Assembly: GCF_902459465.1 (NCBI RefSeq)
Contig: NC_047063.1
Coordinates: forward strand, 11,593,343-11,657,342
Direction of reading: 5' to 3'
Length of the DNA stretch: 64,000 nt
Source: Asterias rubens
Lineage: Eukaryota; Echinodermata; Asteroidea; Forcipulatida; Asteriidae
The stretch's first letter is position 1. Every line of letters begins with the position of its first letter. This document shows, one piece after another, positions 56,701 through 64,000 of this stretch. The notes beneath the pieces were generated by a model that saw nothing but the letters and a program-made list of their open reading frames with translations, did not search any database and was not told where the DNA came from. Both the position numbers and the translations under genes were made by a program.

Positions 56701-58335
56701 TCAAGGTGTACCAAATGTCCTCAGAAATAAAGCCTTTATTGCTACCCGTCCTGCTTGAGGCAGTTCATTTGTACAAACACCAGCAAAGTTTTGTTTCAGC
56801 ACCGGAAGGCAGTGGCACGGGAGAAATGTTGACTTGTTGTGACAATATCTGTACCATTGGCAGGTACCAGATTCAGCATTTTCTCCAATCTCACAATCAA
56901 ATACAAGGAAGGACTTGTTGCAGTTGATTGCATGTTGGAGACCCGAGAAAAGTGTTCCTTCAACATTCGTCTGGTCTTGGACTATTTTTCCAACAGCAAA
57001 TATGTGAACACCACTCTGTTGTTGTTGACTGGAGAACTCTTCCCGAGACTCTTGCGCCATTAGGGGTCTCTGCTTCCAACGTGTTATACACCGACCAGTT
57101 TGGGCTGATTTAATCTCAACTCCAGGTATGCAAGAAGATGTAGTACTAGTACAACTTCCCTGTATTGAGTAGCTTATCTTTGTTCGTATTCCGTACTGGT
57201 TGCTCATCATTTGCCAGAACAGACTACAAGTTGGGGAACTACTTGATGTATTAACCAGATAATTTGTGTACTTTGACCTATTTAGAAGAGTCCGGTGGTT
57301 AGTTTCAACTAAGTTCATTTCTTTACCAGGTTGGGTTTTGCTGTCCGATGAATTAAACTGAAGGACTCTCTTTGAAACCGGCTCGCAAAATCCCTCGTCC
57401 GAGTCACTCGAGTCATCAGGTAAGGCCCGATTCAATCTCGGAGTAGAATAATGGAGTTTATGTTCAGTCTGCTGTGCATTATGTGGACGATGAATACGGG
57501 ATGATGCAGAACAATGAGGTGAATATGACGCTCCCTTTGTTTTAAAGCCTACCGTGAAACCAAAACAACTGTTCCTAGAGGTCGCTGAAGTCTCGTTCCA
57601 AAAATTACTGGCCAAGTCAGACATCACTGATGGACAGGATGTGTCAGTAGAGGGCTTGGATTGAGTCAATTCCATCTGTTCCCTATTATGTGAAGTGGCA
57701 TTTGACGTGTCCGAAGATTGACACGGTGTCTGTGCAGAGTTATCTTCGGACAACTTTAATGAAGAAGTTAGCGCAACCAGATTCATTACCTTTTGAAAAC
57801 GATCGTCCGAATCTGTCGTTAGTTTGCTGAAATTGTGAACTGGTTGTAGCTGTAGCATTCTATTTGTTCTATTGCTGCTGCTGGTGTAAGAACAGTTGGG
57901 ATGGTTATTGTTTGTTAAGATTGAGCTACAACATGTGTCCACAATGGTCGGTAACAATTTTGACTGTTGTTGTTGGCATACATTCCCACTGTTGGAACAG
58001 TAATCACCACTCCACATACATTTGAGCGAGGGGGGCCCCAGACTAAAATGTTGAAAACAAACTGGAGCTTGCAGGATTCGATGACCACCGGTGGTAATAC
58101 TTGTCATGCTGGTCAAGTTGTGCTGAGCCTGATTAGATAGTTCGTTAAACTGTTGTCGCCTGACTCTGACTACACAACGACAGTCATCGCCGTCACACTC
58201 TACGGCTGGTGGTGAAGAAATCATGGAGGTCGAGTAGGTAGGATTAGATGAAATGCTGCCAGTGGACACCCTTCGCCGTTTAAATATCCCGAAACGGACT
58301 CGACAGTAGTCGTGGCTCGTCTTGCGTTTAGGCAT
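56701..58335 (-). CDS. Uncharacterised 544-aa protein, single exon
   Basis: Intact ORF from ATG at 58335 (A at -3) to a stop at 56701, far longer than chance ORFs in this window. I do not recognise a family. The N-terminus is basic (MPKRK, then FKRRRV), like a nuclear localisation signal. Residues about 30-400 are Ser/Thr/Asn/Gln-rich and look disordered, with an acidic patch DDSSDSDEGF. The last about 110 residues look folded: hydrophobic segments VHIFAVGKIV and SFLVFDCEIG, then clustered cysteines (C..C..C..CHC, about residues 477-509) that could bind a metal. An AATAAA lies about 190 bases downstream. A spliced extension at either end cannot be excluded. That it is a real gene is likely from length; its function is unknown. 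Confidence 0.7.
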   Translation of the reverse strand: MPKRKTSHDYCRVRFGIFKRRRVSTGSISSNPTYSTSMISSPPAVECDGDDCRCVVRVRRQQFNELSNQAQHNLTSMTSITTGGHRILQAPVCFQHFSLGPPSLKCMWSGDYCSNSGNVCQQQQSKLLPTIVDTCCSSILTNNNHPNCSYTSSSNRTNRMLQLQPVHNFSKLTTDSDDRFQKVMNLVALTSSLKLSEDNSAQTPCQSSDTSNATSHNREQMELTQSKPSTDTSCPSVMSDLASNFWNETSATSRNSCFGFTVGFKTKGASYSPHCSASSRIHRPHNAQQTEHKLHYSTPRLNRALPDDSSDSDEGFCEPVSKRVLQFNSSDSKTQPGKEMNLVETNHRTLLNRSKYTNYLVNTSSSSPTCSLFWQMMSNQYGIRTKISYSIQGSCTSTTSSCIPGVEIKSAQTGRCITRWKQRPLMAQESREEFSSQQQQSGVHIFAVGKIVQDQTNVEGTLFSGLQHAINCNKSFLVFDCEIGENAESGTCQWYRYCHNKSTFLPCHCLPVLKQNFAGVCTNELPQAGRVAIKALFLRTFGTP

Positions 58336-60905
58336 TATTGTTGGCTGTAACTTCTTTAATTATTTTAAGATAAATAAAATCGTATTTTCCCCCTCACCTG
58401 TCGTATTATTCAATCGTAGAAAAACCACAACTGCTTTCTCCTTTTCAGTCACGTACGGTACGAGGTCACGGGCGGATCGATGGTGTTTATACAGAGGGCG
58501 CCCTCAACTTCTGGTTCTTCTTAGGCCCTTTTCGAAACTATGGCCACGGCTTTGGATTCGGCTTCAGGCTCCGTCCTCTCGTATGAAGCCCGGAGCAAGT
58601 ACGCAAAGCACGCTCAAAAAAAAATGAAAATAGCGGAGCCAAGCGGCCAAAGCTACCGCTCAATCCCACCGGATACGAACAAAAAAAAATAAAAAATAAG
58701 CTGAGCCCCCCCCCCCCCCCCAAAAAAAAAAAACGCCTGTGAACAATTAATAGTATTAATTTGTGATTTGTCGATATCGTAAAGCCGTAGACCCTGTTAA
58801 TTTTTAAATATAATGTATAAATCTAGTGATATAGACCTGGGGAAGATTTAAAGCACTATTTTAAAATTAGTTTTTCGACTTGTCGGTGTGTTCCATATGA
58901 TTTGATGTGACATTACACTTATTAAACTTAGCCAAAATTCTTAAAGATCGATCTAAGCACTTTGTGAAATCGGCCCCTGTTTAGGTAGGCCTATTATAGG
59001 ACGCGCAATCTCGCCCTTTACCACAAAAAACAAATAAATAAAACATTACCCTAGGTCGGGTAGGTAGGCCTCAAGCCTATAGAGATCCGCGCATACATGC
59101 AATAAATTTGTCACAGGGGCACGTTGCCTTGGGGATCGTACAAGTTTGGTGTATCAAAAGCGTTTGAATTTTGGACTCCACAAAATGGCCGCCCCGTATA
59201 GTTCGCAAAGTAAAAGAAAACCGTGCAACTCGAGGCATATTATTTGTGTGGGTTGTTGTATTCTACTTTTAAAACACATTCCTGGCCATATGCATTTAAA
59301 GGCAGTGTACAGTATTGGTAATTGTCAAAGACTAGCCTTCACAGTTGGTGTATCTCAATATATGCATAAAATAACTAACCTGTGAAAATTTGAGCTCAAT
59401 CGGCCATCGAACTTGCGAGATAATAATGAAAGAAAAAAACACCCTTGTCACACGAAGTTGTGTGTGTTTAGATGGTTGATTTCGAGTCCTCAAGTTCTAA
59501 ACCTGAGGTCTCGATATCAAATTCCTGGAAAATTTCGTCTTTCTCGAAAACTATGGCACTTCAGAGGGAGCCGTTTCTCACAATGTTTTATACCATCAAC
59601 CTCTCCCCATTACTTGTCACAAAGAAAGGTTTTTTTGCCAATAAATATGTTGAGTTATTACCAATAGTGTCCACTGCCTTTAAAAAAAAAAACACGGTTC
59701 CAAACGCTTTTCATAGACCAGCTCGCCCGATCTAAAGGCAACGTGTCCCTTTAAACATGCGCCTTTTTCAAATTTTACAAGGAATGTCGTCGATCAAATG
59801 TAAAATGCACACAAGACTTTTGATATAAAAAACTTCCTTGAACAATTCTTAACTTCACGGGCTTTTATTATTATCAAAAGCAGTATAATTAAACAAACTC
59901 TGAACGTTTAGAGGACATGTGATTAAGCAATTCATCCCAATAATTATTATGAACATTAGGGAACGAAATTCGACTTTGATCTAACGGTAAACTCTTCATG
60001 AAAATAAAGAAACACATTTTAGAAGATCACAAAAAGAGAATACGTAAACCAACACAATTTTGCTGAAAGGATAAGGATACCTCTAGTGTTTTTGAAACCG
60101 TTCGATATAAATGTAGATGATTATAATATACAAAAAAGTAAAACTTTATTTTTAAAAGGTCGCGTTTTTGTGATATCGCTGAGAAAAATCCGTAATTGAA
60201 ATACACAATCTGAGAAACGTATCTGACAGTAATGTTTCTGAGATTAAAACTTGGGGATATTTTTTCATCACTACGATACTTTAAAGTTAAATGATTCTCA
60301 AAATGGTGTAAACTATCGAAAGCTGCTGAGGGAAAAAAAAAGTTATTGCCATTAATTTTTATAGTGATGATTTTACAAAACGTATAATTAAGTTCCCTTT
60401 AACTTCATGTAAAAAGGGGAGACCGATGGGAAAAAAACACCATGAAGAAAAATGCTGGTTCGACTTTTAAATTGCCTGCAATAATGTTGTCAAACTGTCG
60501 CTGTATTGGAACAAGTTTTCAAAGTTTCAATTTAAAACAAATTAGTGTTTCAATAAAAGTGATACAAATAAAAGTGAACAAAATAAACAAACAACAAAAT
60601 AATAATGTTTACTACATCTGCTAGAATGCGAAACGAAAGTGATTTCACAAACATCTTAAAGTACCTTTTGTTTGTTTGTTTGTTTGTTTGTTGGTAGAAA
60701 TGGAGCACGGTTCCTTCTGTCCACGTCAAATTGACATTCAAAAAGTTATCAACTAATCTGCTGTTTGTATTTACTTGTTGCCTATTTTCACCAGTCAGTC
60801 AATGCGTTTTTTAATGTGTGGTGATTGGAGTTCAAATAACTTGAAATAGCTAGTCTTACATGGAATACAAAATGAATACAAAATAAATATTTTAACAACA
60901 TTTTT
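58336..60905. other. Intergenic interval between the 544-aa ORF and creatine kinase
   Basis: No exon found. It holds a partial family N copy (58524-58610), a poly-C/poly-A run at 58699-58731, the nested C/A MITE (59116-59754) and a (TTTG)n run at 60667-60692. The rest is AT-rich and presumably contains the 5' flank of the 544-aa gene. Confidence 0.65.
59116..59754 (+). mobile_element. MITE family C interrupted by a complete family A element
   Basis: The outer element starts 'ggggcacgttgccttgggga' and ends 'aaaggcaacgtgtcccttta'. At 59296-59683 a complete family A copy ('ttaaaggcagtgtacagtat' to 'agtgtccactgcctttaa') is inserted where intact family C copies read 'atgcattttataacaaacgg'. Confidence 0.9.
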
Positions 60906-60920
60906 TTTATTTTTTTTATT
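60906..60920 (-). promoter_or_regulatory. Possible poly(A) signals just after the creatine kinase stop
   Basis: AATAAA occurs on the minus strand at 60915-60920 and 60906-60911, 18 and 27 bases past the stop. This is very close, and both lie in an A/T run, so a more distal site is quite possible. Confidence 0.3.
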
Positions 60921-60937
60921 TGAGTTCCTCCTCTGAT

Positions 60938-63900
60938 CTAAATCCCTTTTGGGAGTAGGCCGTCGATCTTCTCACCAGCCATCAGTGCTTTCTCCATCTT
61001 GACCATCAAGTTGACGCCATCGACGACCATCTGTACCAACTTGACCTCAGACACACCGATACGGTCGGCGTTCGATATGTCAAAGGTTCCGTCAGTGGAA
61101 GCTGTATCTACACCACCAGTTCCTCGTTTCTGCAGTCGCAGCTTCTCAATCAAAGCCTCGAATTTCTCATGTTTACTGAGCAAAGGAACCTTAAGATGAA
61201 CACCAGCACGGAGACCAGTTCCAAGGTTGGACGGACAGGTCAGTACAAACCCGAGATGTTCGTTCCACATGAACTCATAACCCTTGCTCTTAACAGAGTT
61301 CTCGACCTTCTTCAGACCGTCACAGAATCTCTCGAAGACCCTTTTCATGTTGCCACCGTTCTCCATGGAGATCACTCTGGTGTGGTCTTCCTCGTTAACC
61401 CAGACGAGGAAGTTCTTATCATCGTTGTGAAAGATGCCACGACCCTGCGGCCAGTCCCGAGCCATGTTAGAAGCAAGAAGCAGTGGCGAAACCGGTTTAT
61501 CGAAAAGGAAATGATCATCAATCAACTTGTCTTGTGTCTCTGCTGACATACCTGTAAGCGGGTAATACTGTCCTTTCAGTGGGCCGTCGAGGGTAGAAAG
61601 GGCTTCAACACAAATCTTCTCGACGAGAGCCCTCTCGGCACGGCTGTTATGAGGAGGAAGTGATATTCCACGAATACATCGGCCTGTCCGAACCCGACTT
61701 GAGAGTACAAACGCTGGGTCCAAATCGGCTCCACCTTTGAGTTTAGACGCATCCAGATCAGTTGTATGTTTGGCGTTCTTGGGGTACCCGCCATGGCGAG
61801 CATCGATGACTGGGTCAAAGATATCTGCAAAGAGATCGTAGCATTCTTCGTCACCGGCAACAAGTCCAACCGTCATTATGAACGGGTGACCAGGGTTATC
61901 AACACCGGTCTGCATGCAGTTGTCCACGGTGAATCCAGTCTTGGTTTTCAGGTTGCAAAGCTTGTCGTAGATAGCTGGGGTCAAACATTTGGCCATGTAG
62001 TTGTTGTGTTTCTTTAGATCTGGGTAGTTGCTGCTCATGATCTTTGTCGGAGGTCTTGGTTTGCATGAGTCTGGGAGTAGGCTGTCTATGGTTTGACCTT
62101 TCTCCAGAGCCTTCTCCATATTGACGAGTAGTTCAACACCATCAATTACACTCTGAACCTGCTCAACTTCAGATGTGCCAAGACGGTCTAGATTGGAAAT
62201 ATCGAAGGTCCCATCGGTTGAAGCTGTATCAACACCGCCAGTACCTCTCTTTTGCAAACGCATAGCTTTGAGAACTTTATCGAAACATGGGTGTTGACTG
62301 ACGAGAGGGAGTTTAACATGCACACCACCTCGAAGACCAGTGCCAAGATTAGACGGACAGGTCAGGACATATCCAAGATGTTCGTTCCACATAAACTCCT
62401 TGCCTGCTGTCTTCATTAGGTCTTCAACTTTTTTCAGTCCCTCACAAAATCGTGTAAACACCCGTTTAATGTTGCCACCCTTCTCCATGGAAATAATACG
62501 AGTGTGGTCCTCCTCATTCACCCACACCAGAAAGTTCTTTTCGGAGTTGTGCCAGATACCCCTAGCCTGAGGCCAGTCCCGGTCCATCTTCGCAGCAGTT
62601 AGGAGTGGAGAAACAGGCTTGTCAAAGAGAAAATGGTCGTCAATGAGCTTATCTTGTACTTCATCTGTCATTCCTTCAAGGGGGTAGTAAGTGCCTGCGA
62701 GGGGGCCGTCCAGTCCGGCAAGGGCATCCACAGTGATCTTTTCGATAGCAGCCCTCTCCTCCATGGTGCAGTGCGGAGGAAGTGCATAACCACGGATACT
62801 ACGCCCAGTACGAACACGTGAAGAAAGAACATATTTCGGGTCGAGGTTATCACCCCCACGGAGGTCATCAGGGTTGAGGTTGGTGCGGTGTTTGGCATCT
62901 TTGGCATAGCCACTGTGTCTTGCGCTGATGACTGGATCTAACAACTCAGCAAATGCATCATAGGTCTCCTCGTCACCGGCTACAACTCCAACTGTCATGA
63001 TGTGAGGATGGCCAGGGTTTTTAACCCCCGTTTCAATACAATCTGCAAGTGTGTACCCACTGGATGTTTTCTTGTCTTTCATATTCTTCCACATCTTGGT
63101 TGTCAGGCAGTGCGACATGTGGTTGCTGTGCTTACTGAGATCTGGGTAATCTACAAGGTCGGGGTCCACTTTGCTTCCTGGCATGAGGCTGTCAATACTT
63201 TTGCCAGCTTCAAGAGCCTTCTCCATGCTCGTCAATACATTGACACCATCTATCACCATCTGTACCTGTTGAACTTCAGAAGTGCCTAGTCGATCAAGAT
63301 TAGATATGTCAAAGGTGCCATCAGTAGATGCTGTGTCCACACCACCGGTACCTCTCTTCTGCAGGCGAAGCTTGGCAAGAATCTCATCGAACTTTGCGTG
63401 CTTGGCGAGAAGTGGGATCTTCAGGTGAACACCGGCCCGGACACCTGTACCCAAGTTGGAAGGACAGGTCAGAACGAAACCCAAATGTTCGTTCCACATG
63501 TACTCATAGTTGTTGTTCTTCAGAGAAGCCTCTACTTTGTTCAGACCGTCACAGAAGCGGGTAAATACAGCTTTCATACTGCCACCTTTCTCCATTGAGA
63601 TAACCCGGACGTGGTCTTCTTCGTTGATCCAGACGAGGAAATTCTTAAGATCGTTGTGCCAGATTCCTCGCGCATCGGGCCAATCGCGGGCCATGCGTGA
63701 CGCAGTCAGGAGGGGTGATACAGGCTTGTCGAAAAGGAAGTGGTCCTCAATGAGCTGGTCCTGCTGCTCATCGGTCATTGTGGTCAGTGGATAGTAAGTA
63801 CCCTTCAAGGCTCCGTCAAGACTTGACAGTGCCTTCACCATGATCTTCTCTACATCCCGTCTCTCTGCCCGGGTGCAGATTGGGGGGAGGGCGTATCCTC

Positions 63901-64000
63901 TGATGCTTCTACCGGTGCGCACGCGGCTAGACAACACATACTTGGGGTCTAGGTCGCCCCCAACTAGATTGTCTGGATTGAGGTCGGTCACATGCCTGGC
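60938..64000 (-). CDS. Multidomain (flagellar-type) creatine kinase, 5' end beyond window
   Basis: An open frame of more than 1017 codons runs from the window edge to a TAG at 60938. It encodes most of one creatine kinase (CK) domain and two complete ones, joined head to tail. Domain 2 starts near 63155 ([11 protein letters not shown]) and domain 3 near 62030 ([11 protein letters not shown]). Each domain has the active-site signature CPSNLGTG (61214-61237, 62336-62359, 63443-63466), the flexible-loop [22 protein letters not shown] or [12 protein letters not shown], and [13 protein letters not shown], so all three look catalytic. CK transfers phosphate between ATP and creatine. Three-domain forms in sea urchin sperm flagella run the phosphocreatine shuttle that carries energy from the head mitochondrion along the tail. 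The sea urchin protein is near 1170 aa, so roughly 110-150 N-terminal residues are missing here. The frame reads through the edge (ARHVTDLNP), so the Met near 63991 is not the start (it is a GTG Val). No intron in 3.06 kb. Confidence 0.95.
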   Translation of the reverse strand, partial: ARHVTDLNPDNLVGGDLDPKYVLSSRVRTGRSIRGYALPPICTRAERRDVEKIMVKALSSLDGALKGTYYPLTTMTDEQQDQLIEDHFLFDKPVSPLLTASRMARDWPDARGIWHNDLKNFLVWINEEDHVRVISMEKGGSMKAVFTRFCDGLNKVEASLKNNNYEYMWNEHLGFVLTCPSNLGTGVRAGVHLKIPLLAKHAKFDEILAKLRLQKRGTGGVDTASTDGTFDISNLDRLGTSEVQQVQMVIDGVNVLTSMEKALEAGKSIDSLMPGSKVDPDLVDYPDLSKHSNHMSHCLTTKMWKNMKDKKTSSGYTLADCIETGVKNPGHPHIMTVGVVAGDEETYDAFAELLDPVISARHSGYAKDAKHRTNLNPDDLRGGDNLDPKYVLSSRVRTGRSIRGYALPPHCTMEERAAIEKITVDALAGLDGPLAGTYYPLEGMTDEVQDKLIDDHFLFDKPVSPLLTAAKMDRDWPQARGIWHNSEKNFLVWVNEEDHTRIISMEKGGNIKRVFTRFCEGLKKVEDLMKTAGKEFMWNEHLGYVLTCPSNLGTGLRGGVHVKLPLVSQHPCFDKVLKAMRLQKRGTGGVDTASTDGTFDISNLDRLGTSEVEQVQSVIDGVELLVNMEKALEKGQTIDSLLPDSCKPRPPTKIMSSNYPDLKKHNNYMAKCLTPAIYDKLCNLKTKTGFTVDNCMQTGVDNPGHPFIMTVGLVAGDEECYDLFADIFDPVIDARHGGYPKNAKHTTDLDASKLKGGADLDPAFVLSSRVRTGRCIRGISLPPHNSRAERALVEKICVEALSTLDGPLKGQYYPLTGMSAETQDKLIDDHFLFDKPVSPLLLASNMARDWPQGRGIFHNDDKNFLVWVNEEDHTRVISMENGGNMKRVFERFCDGLKKVENSVKSKGYEFMWNEHLGFVLTCPSNLGTGLRAGVHLKVPLLSKHEKFEALIEKLRLQKRGTGGVDTASTDGTFDISNADRIGVSEVKLVQMVVDGVNLMVKMEKALMAGEKIDGLLPKGI

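Noticed and set aside
59413-59667. ORFs recurring at many loci (e.g. MRDNNERKKHPCH)
   Set aside because: They are chance frames inside family A MITEs, appearing wherever the element lies and not conserved as protein between copies.
61169-63794. Plus-strand ORFs across the creatine kinase gene
   Set aside because: They are antisense shadows of the long kinase frame, without family similarity.

Overview
The window is metazoan nuclear DNA. Genes are split into short exons with GT-AG introns of roughly 0.3-3 kb, and intron and intergenic sequence is packed with small inverted-repeat transposons (MITEs), tRNA-derived SINEs and AAT/ATT microsatellites. The right edge carries a creatine kinase with consecutive CK domains in one polypeptide, the arrangement known from sea urchin sperm flagella. 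With the gene set, this points to an echinoderm. The class is not fixed by the sequence; a sea star is a reasonable guess.

Layout. (1) 1216-3145, +: last three exons of an ankyrin-repeat/SOCS-box (ASB) gene whose 5' part lies left of the window. (2) 8700-18678, -: complete seven-exon PPP4R2, regulatory subunit 2 of protein phosphatase 4, with a 26-unit pentapeptide repeat in its tail. (3) 19201-26908, +: complete nine-exon NUBP1/Nbp35-type P-loop Fe-S scaffold, divergently paired with PPP4R2 across about 520 bp and using a GC-AG intron inside its P-loop. (4) 32931-54769, -: complete 17-exon APPL1 (BAR-PH-PTB endosomal adaptor), 803 aa. (5) 56701-58335, -: intact 544-codon single-exon ORF of unknown function. 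(6) 60938-64000, -: multidomain creatine kinase, running off the right edge, with no intron in more than 3 kb of coding sequence.

The genes do not form a pathway; they are ordinary neighbours in a compact animal genome. All exon joins were made by hand from reading phase, splice consensus and family resemblance, and every CDS sums to a whole number of codons. The most distinctive content is the repeats. At least four unrelated MITE families share TTAAAGG...CCTTTAA ends. One copy ends exactly on the APPL1 stop codon and carries the nearest poly(A) signals; another begins six bases inside an APPL1 intron. There are two clear nested insertions, an 11 x 80 bp minisatellite that seems to derive from a MITE end, and long hairpins. 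I found no prokaryote-like system, CRISPR array, rRNA gene or convincing functional tRNA gene.
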